Below, piece after piece: positions 17,001 to 25,633 of a DNA stretch of 64,000 bases. This stretch comes from Bacillus spongiae (GTDB lineage Bacteria; Bacillota; Bacilli; Bacillales; Bacillaceae_K), in NCBI RefSeq assembly GCF_037120725.1, contig NZ_JBBAXC010000006.1:1-64000 (forward strand). The letters run 5' to 3'. The notes beneath the pieces are model-generated. The model did no database searches. It saw only the letters and a list, made by a program, of their open reading frames with translations, and was not told the origin of the DNA. Each line of letters opens with the position of its first letter. The first letter of the stretch is position 1. The position numbers were made by a program, and so were the translations under genes.

Positions 17001-17555
17001 GTGAAAAAATTCGAAGAAAAAACGATCAAATCCGAGACACTATTTAAAGGAAAAGTCATTTCATTAAAAGTAGACGACGTGCAATTGCCAAACGGAAAGA
17101 CTTCCAAACGAGAAATTATTAACCATCCTGGAGCTGTCGCTGTTTTAGCTGTGAAAGAAGACGGGAAAATCATTATGGTTGAACAGTATCGAAAGGCTTT
17201 AGAGCGGTCATTGCTAGAAATTCCAGCAGGAAAATTAGATGAGGGAGAAGAACCAAAGGTGACCGCAGAACGCGAGTTAGAGGAAGAAACCGGGTATGGC
17301 TGTAAAAGCATGAGTCATTTAATTAGTTTTTATACCTCTCCAGGATTTGCAGATGAATTAGTTCATCTATATATTGCAGAGGGTCTCTACGTAATGGAAG
17401 ATAGTAAGGGGACAGATGAGGATGAATTTGTAGAATTAGTGGAGATAACGGTTGATGAAGCATTGAATTTAATAAAAAATCAGGTTATTTATGATGCCAA
17501 AACATCCTATGCTGTTCAATATTTACAACTACAACAAGCTCTAAAAAATTCATAA
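17001..17555 (+). CDS. nudF: NudF, ADP-ribose pyrophosphatase (Nudix)
   Basis: This 184-residue Nudix hydrolase carries the complete box G-x5-E-x7-REUxEExGU as GKLDEGEEPK...RELEEETG near residues 77-99. Enzymes of this type split ADP-ribose to AMP and ribose-5-phosphate. The start is GTG 17001 with AAGGAGG upstream. Its stop overlaps the next gene's ATG by one base (TAATG), so the two are translationally coupled. Confidence 0.92.
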   Translation: MKKFEEKTIKSETLFKGKVISLKVDDVQLPNGKTSKREIINHPGAVAVLAVKEDGKIIMVEQYRKALERSLLEIPAGKLDEGEEPKVTAERELEEETGYGCKSMSHLISFYTSPGFADELVHLYIAEGLYVMEDSKGTDEDEFVELVEITVDEALNLIKNQVIYDAKTSYAVQYLQLQQALKNS

Positions 17556-18718
17556 TGAGATCATTTATTGCCGATCTTCATATTCATATTGGACGGACAT
17601 ACCAGAACAATCCTGTCAAAATTACTGCAAGTAAAGAGATGCGGGTGAAAAAAATTTTAGAGTATGCTCGGTATCCGAAAGGAATTGATATTGTCGGAAT
17701 TATTGACTGTCATTCGCCCGAAGTGATTGAGGAATTACAATTATTACTAAATGCTGAATTACTACAAGAGCTTCAAGGGGGAGGTTTTCGTTATCACAAT
17801 GGAGTTACGCTCATCCCTGGGTGTGAAATGGAGATAAATGACCACCGCTCTTCAGGACCTGTTCATGTGCTCAGTTATTTTCCAACATTAATGAGTTTAA
17901 AGAAGTTCTCAAAATGGTATACAACAGTCGTAAAAAATCCTCACTTGAGTACCCAACGTATTAATGTTGATGGTATAACATTGCAACATAAAATTAAAGA
18001 GTATAACGGGCTTTTCATCCCAGCTCATATTTTTACTCCATTTAAAAGCTTGTACGGCAAAGGGGTGAAAAATTCATTAACTGAAATGTTTTCTCCCGAC
18101 CTTATCGATGCAGTTGAACTGGGACTAAGTGCAAATACAAAAATGGCCGGTCAAATTGGTGAACTACAAGGTTTTGCCTTTCTTTCCAATTCAGATGCTC
18201 ATTCACTTGGGAAAATGGCCAGAGAATACACCGTTTTTAGGTTAGAGAACGCTTCATTTGAAGAAATTCAAAAGGCTTTAAGTTCATCAGAACGACGTAG
18301 TATTATTGGTAATTACGGATTGAATCCTCTCCTAGGTAAGTACTATGAAAGTACCTGTAAAGCATGTGGTGCCATTTGGAGAGGGGGTAGTTGTGAGAAA
18401 TGTGGTGGACAAAATTGGATAAAAGGTGTTAAAACCCGAATTAGTGAGCTAAAAAGGGTTGAGAGTACGAAATTAAGACCACCATATATTCATCAAATCC
18501 CGTTAGAGAACATTCCGGGTATAGGCAAGAAAACGAGAGATAAATTATTGTCGGCTTTTAAAAGCGAAATGAACATTCTTCACCATGTCACGGAAGAGCA
18601 ACTAAGAAAGGTGATTCCTGATATACTCGTTCATCGAATAATCCAAGCTAGAAATGGGAAAGTGGAGCTTCAAGCTGGTGGAGGAGGAAGATATGGTAAA
18701 TGGATAGATAGGCAATAA
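17555..18718 (+). CDS. Endonuclease Q-family protein (YqxK-like)
   Basis: The 387-residue protein has an N-terminal PHP-type metal domain (DLHIHIG, D7/H9/H11; later NSDAHSLG), a four-Cys zinc finger (CKACG and CEKCG, about 268-290), and a helix-hairpin-helix (IPLENIPGIGKKTRDKL) in the C-terminal half. This is the domain order of endonuclease Q, which cuts DNA 5' of deaminated bases in Thermococcales and some Bacillus. Activity here is inferred. It is coupled to nudF by a one-base overlap. Confidence 0.85.
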   Translation: MRSFIADLHIHIGRTYQNNPVKITASKEMRVKKILEYARYPKGIDIVGIIDCHSPEVIEELQLLLNAELLQELQGGGFRYHNGVTLIPGCEMEINDHRSSGPVHVLSYFPTLMSLKKFSKWYTTVVKNPHLSTQRINVDGITLQHKIKEYNGLFIPAHIFTPFKSLYGKGVKNSLTEMFSPDLIDAVELGLSANTKMAGQIGELQGFAFLSNSDAHSLGKMAREYTVFRLENASFEEIQKALSSSERRSIIGNYGLNPLLGKYYESTCKACGAIWRGGSCEKCGGQNWIKGVKTRISELKRVESTKLRPPYIHQIPLENIPGIGKKTRDKLLSAFKSEMNILHHVTEEQLRKVIPDILVHRIIQARNGKVELQAGGGGRYGKWIDRQ

Positions 18719-18756
18719 AGTATTGTTGTTTTTAACAATATTTTATTGCTTTTTAA
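18712..18756 (+). terminator. Terminator of nudF-endonuclease Q unit
   Basis: A hairpin pairs GCAATAAAGTATTGTT with AACAATATTTTATTGC and is followed by TTTTT. It overlaps the stop codon. Confidence 0.75.
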
Positions 18757-18886
18757 ATCGTAATGGATGAACCGTATGAGTGAGAAGTGAGAAGGAATAA
18801 CTGGGTAAGAATTCATTATAATTCACTTTAATACATTGCAACAATACAACTCTATTAAATCGGTAAATTAAAGGGTGAGAATAGTA

Positions 18887-19681
18887 GTGAAAAAATATAA
18901 AATACCGTTACAAATTTTTGCTATCCTGCTTTTGCTTTCGTCTTTGACGATTACACCGTTGGCATGGATTGGGTTTACAGTTGTTTTAATTGGTGTGTAC
19001 CAATCTCTTCAAAATAGAGTTGGGAATGGAACCTATAAGTACCCAAGAATATTTATTATAACGGGATTTCTTTTTAGCTCTATCATGGCAATAACGTTTG
19101 TTCAAGCAGATGAGGAGACGGAAAAGGCAGAAGAAAGAGTTGATAAAGAAAAGGAAGTTGCGTCTGAAGAAACGACAGTGGAAGATAAAGAACAACAAGA
19201 TCTCATTAAATTATATGGCTTAGAGGAAGTTACGGTAAGTCAGGTAGTTGACGGTGACACAGTGGAGCTAAACGATGGACGAATAGTTAGATTAGTAGGG
19301 GTCAATACCCCTGAATCAACAATTAGGACTGAAGAGTACGGAAAGGAAGCTAGTAAATATACTCAAGATAAATTAACCGGTAAAAAAGTTTGGATGCAAC
19401 GAGATGTATCAGAAAAAGACAGCTATCACCGTTTATTAAGAATTATATGGTTAGACATTCCAACTGATGATATGGATGAAGATGAAATTAGAAAGAAAAT
19501 GTTCAATGCTGATTTAGTGATTAATGGGTATGCTGAACCATCTACATATCAACCAGATGTTAAGTATAGTGATTGGTTTGTTAAGCTTGCTCGTGAAGCA
19601 CGAAATAAAGAAACGGGTTTATGGGCGTTCGGCAAAAATGGGACAACTAAGGGTGATTTAGATACGGAAGTTGATGAATGA
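18887..19681 (+). CDS. Membrane-anchored thermonuclease (SNase-like), ends at an in-frame TGA
   Basis: The N-terminus has two or three hydrophobic segments (about 5-45 and 57-75), then an acidic linker and an SNase-like domain: VSQVVDGDTVEL, VRLVGVNTPES, and the later catalytic Arg in SYHRLLRIIW. It probably acts at the cell surface on nucleic acids. GTG 18887 is chosen because AAAGGGTGAG lies upstream; GTG 18875 falls inside that site. TGA at 19679-19681 ends the frame in the linker, and the same frame then continues 62 codons to an Excalibur domain (next entry). Confidence 0.85.
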   Translation: MKKYKIPLQIFAILLLLSSLTITPLAWIGFTVVLIGVYQSLQNRVGNGTYKYPRIFIITGFLFSSIMAITFVQADEETEKAEERVDKEKEVASEETTVEDKEQQDLIKLYGLEEVTVSQVVDGDTVELNDGRIVRLVGVNTPESTIRTEEYGKEASKYTQDKLTGKKVWMQRDVSEKDSYHRLLRIIWLDIPTDDMDEDEIRKKMFNADLVINGYAEPSTYQPDVKYSDWFVKLAREARNKETGLWAFGKNGTTKGDLDTEVDE

Positions 19682-19870
19682 CCTAGACAAAGTAGTGAAA
19701 CTACGTCATCAGAAGGTGAAGAAAATAATAGCTCTACATCTACAGTAACAGAATCATACAAAAACTGTACTGAAATGAGAAAAGTATATCCTAGTGGTGT
19801 TGCTGCGGATCATCCAGCTTACGAATCTAAACACGACAGAGATAAAGATGGCTGGGCATGTGAAAAATAA
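19682..19870 (+). pseudogene. Excalibur calcium-binding tail separated from the nuclease by TGA
   Basis: In the frame of the upstream nuclease, 62 codons follow the TGA and end at TAA 19868-19870. They encode a Ser/Thr/Glu-rich linker and a full Excalibur motif: YKNCTEMRKVYPSGV then DRDKDGWACEK. The normal protein is nuclease plus Excalibur. So either a point mutation (for example CGA to TGA) truncates it, or the TGA is read through; its context is TGA-C, known as leaky. No separate start codon or binding site fits this tail. Confidence 0.75.
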
Positions 19871-19985
19871 AGGATTGAGATAATCAAAAAAGGGAGGAAA
19901 TGTAGTTATGAATGGTTCTTATTAAAGTGACTTGATTAATGTATGAGGAACAATTATGAATAAACCTAAAAAATAATCATAAGAG

Positions 19986-20035
19986 AAGAAACCATTTGAT
20001 TATCAATTATCCTTATTAAAATGGTTTCTTTTATT
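19986..20035. terminator. Terminator between the nuclease and the lipoprotein gene
   Basis: AGAAACCATTT (19987-19997) pairs with AAATGGTTTCT (20019-20029), followed by TTTTATTT on the plus strand. It lies between convergent genes. Confidence 0.7.
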
Positions 20036-20070
20036 TGGGAAGTAAACCAAACCCCCGGCGAGTAATCAGG

Positions 20071-20430
20071 TTATCTATAATCATAGCCACCTTTGTTTAT
20101 TAGTTTTGTCAATACCCCCTGCTCCTTAACTACTATCGCTTCTTCTGTACTCATTCCTTGAATCTCATAGATTATAGAACCTTTTTGAAATTCATTTGAG
20201 AATACTTCCCCTTTTCTTGCATTTACCTCTTGATCAGAGTAGCTTGTAACTTTACCGATTGATTCACCCACATCCTGTTCTTTAACAATATCACTCGTCA
20301 CTGCATATAAATCCTTCTGCCAAACAATAAAACTAGACTTCCAATCTTTGCTAGAAGAATTACTTTGAGTGCAGCTCACAATCATTATTAGAACTGACAG
20401 AAATGAAAAAACAGCAATTGATTTTTTCAA
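20071..20430 (-). CDS. Small lipoprotein of unknown function
   Basis: The 119-residue protein has a signal peptide with the lipobox IVSC (Cys about 20) and a Ser/Asn linker, so it should be lipid-anchored outside the membrane. The remainder is a small mixed alpha/beta domain I do not recognise. The start is TTG 20430 with GGAGGAAG upstream. It stands alone. Confidence 0.7.
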   Translation of the reverse strand: MKKSIAVFSFLSVLIMIVSCTQSNSSSKDWKSSFIVWQKDLYAVTSDIVKEQDVGESIGKVTSYSDQEVNARKGEVFSNEFQKGSIIYEIQGMSTEEAIVVKEQGVLTKLINKGGYDYR

Positions 20431-20741
20431 CTAGTCTTCCTCCATTCTATTAAAATATGGATATCGGTTAAATTGTCATTAGTATTATCTGTTTAAATGT
20501 ATTATAAACCGCAAGCAAGTTGGTTCCAATACCTCAGATAGTTTTAGGCATTGGTACAACGATGGTACTGTAAGTAAAATAATAATAGAACGTTGTTTAT
20601 TCTCAACAGTCGAAACCTATGTTAAATTGATATTATCAGGATTTTCCAAATAAATAACTGCGTTGTTCAAGAAAAGGCAATATTAATTAACAAAAATCGA
20701 ACAAACAAAATCAAAAGTCCTTAAATGTTGGAGGTGATTGA
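20431..20741. other. Intergenic region, nothing recognised
   Basis: This 311-nt AT-rich stretch separates two divergently transcribed genes. I see no ORF with a binding site, no terminator and no clear operator; it must hold the promoters of both flanking genes. Confidence 0.4.
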
Positions 20742-21212
20742 ATGTATGAAACACGATGGTCTACTAATGATGAAATTACTATAATGGTAGATTTTTGGTG
20801 CAAAATGGCAAGTGAAATGGGAGAAAACGATGGAATTCCAAAACCTGATTTACTGAGGATTGAAGAGGTTAAGAACTTGTTTATTAGTGAATCTGAATTA
20901 GGTAATTTAAAATTCAGAGTTGCCGTAGATAGCAATGATAATATTGTTGCTTGTGCAGGAGGGCTAATTAGAACGGGGTATTCCTACCCGCTTGCTGAAA
21001 AACCTAGTCTTTTCGGTCGGGTGATTTCAGTATATACATTAAAGAAGCATCGTAATAATGGATTAGCCTATAAATTAGTAGATGAAATTTGTTTATGGCT
21101 TAAAGATAAAGGGGCAAAACGAGCAAGGTTGTGGTCAAGTTCGACAGGGAGAAAGGTTTATGAAAATCTCGGATTTAAAAATATGTTGGATATGTCAAAG
21201 TCACTTTCTTAA
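20742..21212 (+). CDS. GNAT-family N-acetyltransferase
   Basis: The 156-residue protein has a GNAT fold with the acetyl-CoA loop region VYTLKKHRNNGLAYKLVDEI and the C-terminal YENLGFKN strand. GGAGGTGATTGA precedes ATG 20742. The substrate is unknown. Confidence 0.82.
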   Translation: MYETRWSTNDEITIMVDFWCKMASEMGENDGIPKPDLLRIEEVKNLFISESELGNLKFRVAVDSNDNIVACAGGLIRTGYSYPLAEKPSLFGRVISVYTLKKHRNNGLAYKLVDEICLWLKDKGAKRARLWSSSTGRKVYENLGFKNMLDMSKSLS

Positions 21213-21354
21213 ATGGAAGTTCTCTTAATTTCACTAGAGAAATCAACAATATTATTTAACATAGCCAATATGAAAAACAAACGGAATAAGCAGGGGAAAT
21301 TCTTTCCCCCGAAATGGAAAGGTATGTTAGTTGAGTTTTATAGAGCATAAGAAG

Positions 21355-21969
21355 TTAACTGCTCTTAAATAGTCGCTCTCCATTAATGATGAAGTTGTCT
21401 TTCTCAGATGATAGCAATGAAAATACACAAGTGTTACGTAATAGATTGTTGTCATCTACACTTACGCTATCATTACGAAGTATACCCTCCAAGTGGTAAC
21501 CCAATCGTTCTGGAATCCTTCGTGAAGCAAGGTTTTGATCATCGCAGCGAATTTCTATTCGGTTAGCCTTGAAGAAATCCAATGCAAAAAGAGTTAGGCG
21601 GTGAACAGCTTCGGCCATATACCCTTTTCCACTATACCTTGTATCAATCCAGTACCCAATCTCAACTTTAGGAATCTCCCAGTCACAGCGGTGAAAACCG
21701 GTGGAACCAATAAAGTTGTCATCACTCTTTCGGAAAATATGTAGTCTAATATCTTCGCGGCTAATAAAAGCGCTATAAGATTTCCTTATATTTTCCTCGA
21801 CCTCTTCAAGAGGTTGCTCTTTTTTTGCAAAAGGAAGCCACTTTTTTAGTTCAGGAGCTGAATGGATAATAGCATCATGGACAATTGGACCATCACCTGG
21901 TAAACACGGTCGAATATACAATCGATTCGATTCTATTTTGTCAGGGAAATCAAGAAGAATAGGATTCAT
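21355..21969 (-). CDS. GNAT-family N-acetyltransferase, RimJ/RimL type
   Basis: The 204-residue protein resembles the RimJ/RimL/YdaF group: LYIRPCLPGD at the N-terminus, IGYWIDTRYSGKGYMAEAV (acetyl-CoA loop) and RRIPERLGYHLEG near the C-terminus. Members acetylate ribosomal protein N-termini or small substrates; which applies here cannot be told. AAGGAGTGAATTGAT precedes ATG 21969. Confidence 0.82.
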   Translation of the reverse strand: MNPILLDFPDKIESNRLYIRPCLPGDGPIVHDAIIHSAPELKKWLPFAKKEQPLEEVEENIRKSYSAFISREDIRLHIFRKSDDNFIGSTGFHRCDWEIPKVEIGYWIDTRYSGKGYMAEAVHRLTLFALDFFKANRIEIRCDDQNLASRRIPERLGYHLEGILRNDSVSVDDNNLLRNTCVFSLLSSEKDNFIINGERLFKSS

Positions 21970-22058
21970 ATCAATTCACTCCTTGTGTGTTTGTATTTTC
22001 GTCATATTATATAAGGAAACTCGTGGAATAATCAACCATATTCTCTAGTTTTTCACTG

Positions 22059-22087
22059 TAATATTTGTACACTTGAATTCATATAAT
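22059..22087 (+). promoter_or_regulatory. Sigma-E promoter of spoIIM
   Basis: TAATATT (22059-22065) fits the sigma-E -35 KMATATT. After 14 nt comes CATATAAT (22080-22087), 7 of 8 with CATACAHT. The start codon is about 22 nt beyond +1. B. subtilis spoIIM is sigma-E dependent. Confidence 0.7.
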
Positions 22088-22116
22088 CTAGTAATTGATT
22101 TCAAGGAGGTACTCTA

Positions 22117-22761
22117 ATGTACAAACAAATCGCAGCCAATAATCCTATAATGATCCATTTGAAAACGTACTCCTCAATCTATTTTTTCATCATAACGCTA
22201 TTTATGATGGGCGTTATTTTTGGTGCAATTGTTGTCAACTCCCTTTCTTTCACACAGAAAGAGGATTTAGATTTTTATTTAAGTCAATTTTTTGGTCAAA
22301 TGGCGGATGGAGAAGTTGCTGCTTCAGAAGATTTATTTCGTCAAAGTTTTTTTCATAATTTAAAATATATCGGTTTATTATGGGTGCTAGGCATTTCAAT
22401 TATCGGACTTCCGTTGATTTTTATATTTTTGTTTATGAAGGGGATGGTCATCGGCTTTTCCATTGGTTTTCTTGTCGATCAGATGGAATGGCATGGTTTT
22501 CTTCTATCTTTTGTATCTGTTCTTCCACAAAATTTAATCATTATTCCTGTCTTTATTGTTATTGCGGTTTTAGCAGTGGGTATTACTATGCAACTAATCC
22601 GTAAATTGTTTACTCAGCGCACGACAAATATTCAAATTTTGCCGTTGTTTTCAAAATATATTTTAGCATTCGTCATAGCCATCATCGTTATTTCTGTTGC
22701 AGCCGGAATAGAAGCATACTTATCCCCATCATTAATGAAGAGCGTCCTCACAGTTAATTGA
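22117..22761 (+). CDS. spoIIM: SpoIIM, stage II sporulation protein M
   Basis: The 214-residue polytopic membrane protein has about five transmembrane helices (near 22-42, 85-105, 108-128, 135-160, 185-205). SpoIIM forms the DMP machine with SpoIID and SpoIIP and drives septal peptidoglycan dissolution and membrane migration at engulfment. AAGGAGGTACTCTA precedes ATG 22117. Position before fur, xerD and the nucleoside genes agrees with B. subtilis. Confidence 0.92.
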   Translation: MYKQIAANNPIMIHLKTYSSIYFFIITLFMMGVIFGAIVVNSLSFTQKEDLDFYLSQFFGQMADGEVAASEDLFRQSFFHNLKYIGLLWVLGISIIGLPLIFIFLFMKGMVIGFSIGFLVDQMEWHGFLLSFVSVLPQNLIIIPVFIVIAVLAVGITMQLIRKLFTQRTTNIQILPLFSKYILAFVIAIIVISVAAGIEAYLSPSLMKSVLTVN

Positions 22762-22779
22762 AAATCGACTATTTACACT

Positions 22780-22854
22780 TAATAATAATTATAAACAACT
22801 GTTTAGAATAATTTTATTTTCCTTCTTTGTCCCTTTTTGTTATAATAATTAGGA
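22780..22854 (+). promoter_or_regulatory. PerR-type boxes in the fur promoter
   Basis: TAATAATAATTATAA (22780-22794) matches the PerR box TTATAATNATTATAA with one mismatch. TTATAATAATTAGGA (22840-22854) has two mismatches and contains a perfect TATAAT -10 (22841-22846). B. subtilis fur belongs to the PerR regulon. AT-richness lowers the weight of each single match. Confidence 0.6.
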
Positions 22855-22878
22855 GAGTGACGAGGGAGGTTGAAATAG

Positions 22879-23328
22879 ATGGAAAGCCGTATAGATCGAA
22901 TAAAAAAACAACTACATTCTGCCAGTTATAAATTGACGCCACAGCGAGAAGCGACGGTAAGAGTCCTTCTGGAAAATGAAGAAGATCACCTAAGTGCAGA
23001 AGATGTATACCTCCTCGTTAAAGAAAAATCTCCAGAAATCGGATTAGCAACAGTGTATCGCACCTTAGAATTATTAACCGAATTGAAAATTGTTGATAAA
23101 ATTAACTTTGGAGACGGTGTATCTAGATATGATTTAAGGCAAGAAGGTGCTGCGCACTTTCATCACCATTTAGTATGTATTGAATGTGGTTCCGTTGATG
23201 AAATACAAGATGACCTTTTAGAAGATGTTGAGGCAATTGTGGAGAGGGATTGGCATTTTAAAATAAAAGATCATCGTTTAACTTTCCACGGTATTTGTTC
23301 TCGCTGCCAAGAAAAAAATAAAGAATAG
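22879..23328 (+). CDS. fur: Fur, ferric uptake regulator
   Basis: The 149-residue repressor has an N-terminal winged helix (KLTPQREATVRVLLENEEDHLSAEDVY, shown in part; recognition helix in IGLATVYRTLELL), the metal region HFHHHLVCIECG and a second zinc-binding CSRC at the C-terminus. The two CxxC pairs hold the structural zinc. With Fe(II) it represses iron acquisition genes. Fur rather than PerR or Zur is called from gene position (spoIIM-fur-yqzK-xerD) and sequence. GAGGGAGG lies upstream. Confidence 0.9.
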   Translation: MESRIDRIKKQLHSASYKLTPQREATVRVLLENEEDHLSAEDVYLLVKEKSPEIGLATVYRTLELLTELKIVDKINFGDGVSRYDLRQEGAAHFHHHLVCIECGSVDEIQDDLLEDVEAIVERDWHFKIKDHRLTFHGICSRCQEKNKE

Positions 23329-23329
23329 T

Positions 23330-23372
23330 AAAGAAAGGGGCATGACGGATTCGTCATGCCCCTTTCTTTATT
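23330..23372 (+). terminator. Terminator of fur
   Basis: An 18-bp perfect stem (23330-23347 with 23352-23369) with a 4-nt loop begins two bases after the stop codon. Its right arm ends in CTTTCTTTATT. Confidence 0.85.
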
Positions 23373-23458
23373 ATTGGTTGTTTTCCAAAGATTGTTGTTT
23401 TTTGAAGAAAATTAAGTATAATTTAATAAATATTGGATATGTAAGGGAGATGTGTTTT

Positions 23459-23647
23459 GTGGTAAAGAACTTACCCTTTCTATTTTCATTATTATTGATA
23501 GGTAATAGTACTTTAGTAATAACTCAGGTTACAATGTTACCAGAGCTGTTACATTGGGTTTTGGTTACAATTGCTCTTATTCTTAACATTTGGAGTGTAA
23601 TAGGTTTAATTTTGCACGTTGGAATTCAAAAGCTTAGTAAAAATTGA
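23459..23647 (+). CDS. Small two-helix membrane protein, unknown
   Basis: From GTG 23459 (AAGGGAG 9 nt upstream) the product is 62 residues with two hydrophobic helices (about 5-24 and 31-53) and a short basic tail. It is followed by a terminator. I do not recognise it. A longer frame beginning at 23342 would start inside the fur terminator and is rejected. Confidence 0.55.
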   Translation: MVKNLPFLFSLLLIGNSTLVITQVTMLPELLHWVLVTIALILNIWSVIGLILHVGIQKLSKN

Positions 23648-23672
23648 AATGATATTAACTTTCTTAGAACAC

Positions 23673-23706
23673 AAAAGAAGCTGGAGTAGTGTCCGGTTTC
23701 TTTTTT
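23673..23706 (+). terminator. Terminator of the small membrane protein gene
   Basis: AAAGAAGCTGGA (23674-23685) pairs with TCCGGTTTCTTT (23692-23703) using two wobble pairs, followed by T residues. Confidence 0.65.
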
Positions 23707-23803
23707 AGTGATTAAATAGATATTTATTTCTATAGAATTTCACAAATATGAAAGAGGTTTATATTTTAGTTTATTAATTCTTAGTTATTCTCATTTGGTA
23801 ATC

Positions 23804-24038
23804 TAATCATGTAATTCATGGTTTTGTTCAACAATACGATCAAGTGTTTTTTCTGATCCTTCTAATGTTCCGAAACAACTTTCTTCCATCTCATTTATTT
23901 TCAATTTCATCCCATACCCCATACATTGACATCAAATGTTTCCTCATTTTATTCTCTGTGAACAACCCAAATGCTGTACAAAGGCAAAACACCTTTTCCT
24001 ATTAATTCTGCAACTGTATTGACCGTTATAATTTCCAT
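23804..24038 (-). pseudogene. Decayed small gene
   Basis: On the minus strand, ATG 24038 opens MEIITVNTVAELIGKGVLPL and about 29 codons later meets TAA; the same frame goes on ETFDVNVWGMG, then a frame change gives MEESCFGTLEGSEKTLDRIV to TAG 23804. All pieces look protein-like, so this is probably one small gene broken by a stop and a frameshift. I do not recognise the family. The rest of the 23,707-24,314 gap shows no gene. Confidence 0.4.
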
Positions 24039-24314
24039 TATATCTCGATCCTAATTCCTTGATTTTACTACTATTTTCACTTTACTATCGAAAACAAAAT
24101 TGATGTAAAAAAAATTTAGCCTTATTTTTTGATCAAACTACCATCTGTTTTTTTTCTTTCAAAGGTATAAAAACGTCCTAAAACGTCATAGCTTGTAATA
24201 ATAAGAAAGGATGGAAACGGGGAAGCAAGCGTAAGATAATTTGCTGAGTAAAATGTAGTAGTCCTGTAACTCTACGATACCCTTTCTTCCATTTTTACAA
24301 AGGGGACATGAGCT

Positions 24315-24542
24315 ATGAAAGAAATGGTGATAATGCTATGGAAAATGTTAAAGGTATTTATTCTTTTTACAGGCTCCACCATCCTGTTCTACTATGGTAT
24401 GATGTGGATAAATGAAGAATATGAAAATTATCATCGATACGATCAACCACAGGGAGCAGCTGTGAAGGTTTTCCAGCCCATTCATCAAGGACAATTTCCT
24501 TTTCTTGATCGATTGATACTTTTTTATAGAGAAGGGGAATGA
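24315..24542 (+). CDS. yqzK: YqzK-like membrane protein (DUF4227)
   Basis: The 75-residue protein has one N-terminal transmembrane helix (about 10-30) and a polar tail. Its place directly before xerD, 4 nt apart, matches B. subtilis yqzK. Function is unknown. Confidence 0.75.
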   Translation: MKEMVIMLWKMLKVFILFTGSTILFYYGMMWINEEYENYHRYDQPQGAAVKVFQPIHQGQFPFLDRLILFYREGE

Positions 24543-24546
24543 GATT

Positions 24547-25440
24547 GTGGAGGATAGACTAAGGGATTTTATTCACTTTTTAATTGTTGAGAAAGGATTA
24601 TCACAGAATACAGTTGTTTCATATGAACGTGATTTAAAAAATTATTTGAAATTTATTCGAAACATAGAAGATGTAACCATCTTAAATCAAATTTCCCGAA
24701 TGAATATCGTCCAATTTTTAAAATTTTTATCAGAACAAGGGAAGTCATCTAAAACACTTGCTCGCCATATTGCTTCAATACGATCATTTCATCAGTTTTT
24801 ACTGCGCGAAAAAGTAACCGATCAAGACCCATCTGTCCATCTTGAGACTCCTCAACTAGAGAGGAAGCTACCGAAAATTCTCAGTTTAGAAGAAGTAGAA
24901 GCCTTACTTGAAACACCAGAACAGTCTACCCCAATAGGAAAGAGAGATAAAGGAATGCTTGAAATTCTTTATGCAACGGGTATGCGTGTAAGTGAGTTGA
25001 TTTCTTTAAATATGGACGATGTTCATTTAACAATGGGGTTCGTACGATGTATAGGGAAAGGAAATAAAGAAAGGATTATCCCACTTGGAAGTAAAGCAAT
25101 TGAAGTGTTGACCACTTATTTGGAAACGGGACGACCGAAGTTAAGGAAACCTAAATATAATACGGATGCACTCTTTTTAAACCATCATGGAAACCGATTA
25201 ACTCGCCAAGGCTTTTGGAAGATTTTAAAAGGGTTAGCGACTAAGGCGAATATCGAGAAAGAATTAACTCCTCATACATTGAGGCATTCTTTTGCCACTC
25301 ATTTACTTGAAAATGGAGCTGATTTACGAGCTGTCCAAGAAATGCTAGGACATGCTGATATATCGACAACACAAATTTATACACATGTGACGAAAACAAG
25401 GCTTAAAGAGGTCTATTCAAAGTTCCATCCACGAGCATAA
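24547..25440 (+). CDS. xerD: Tyrosine recombinase XerD
   Basis: XerD, with XerC (CodV), resolves chromosome dimers at dif. The 297-residue protein has an N-terminal SAM-like core-binding domain (about 1-85) and a catalytic domain with R147 (TGMRVSEL), H243-x-x-R246 (HTLRHSF), H269 (LGHADIST) and the nucleophile Y278 (IYTHVT). It starts at GTG 24547 just after yqzK. Position next to drm identifies it as the XerD (RipX) paralogue rather than XerC. Confidence 0.93.
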   Translation: MEDRLRDFIHFLIVEKGLSQNTVVSYERDLKNYLKFIRNIEDVTILNQISRMNIVQFLKFLSEQGKSSKTLARHIASIRSFHQFLLREKVTDQDPSVHLETPQLERKLPKILSLEEVEALLETPEQSTPIGKRDKGMLEILYATGMRVSELISLNMDDVHLTMGFVRCIGKGNKERIIPLGSKAIEVLTTYLETGRPKLRKPKYNTDALFLNHHGNRLTRQGFWKILKGLATKANIEKELTPHTLRHSFATHLLENGADLRAVQEMLGHADISTTQIYTHVTKTRLKEVYSKFHPRA

Positions 25441-25479
25441 TGCATATAGATTAATAGTTTTATAGAATTGTCACAGGTT

Positions 25480-25546
25480 TGTAAACGGTTTAGCTTGTTT
25501 AAAATGAAAAGAAGATTTACAATAGAGCAGAGGTCAGACTTCTGAC
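25480..25546 (+). promoter_or_regulatory. cre-like site and palindrome upstream of drm
   Basis: TGTAAACGGTTTAG (25480-25493) matches the cre consensus at 12 of 14 positions. GTCAGACTTCTGAC (25533-25546) is a 6-2-6 perfect palindrome in the drm leader, typical of a dimeric repressor operator. The regulator is not known. The remaining 25,441-25,633 sequence holds nothing else I can name. Confidence 0.4.
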
Positions 25547-25633
25547 AAATTATTTATTTGATTACCAGCTAATTTTCAGGGTAAATTAACTCAAAGAATG
25601 TACATGAAAATTAGTTACGAGGGAGGAAAAACA

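Noticed and set aside
19679-19681. TGA as a selenocysteine codon
   Set aside because: It is in an acidic linker, not an active site, no SECIS-like stem is evident just downstream, and most Bacillus lack the Sec machinery.
23342-23458. N-terminal extension of the small membrane protein
   Set aside because: It starts inside the fur terminator; GTG 23459 has its own AAGGGAG.
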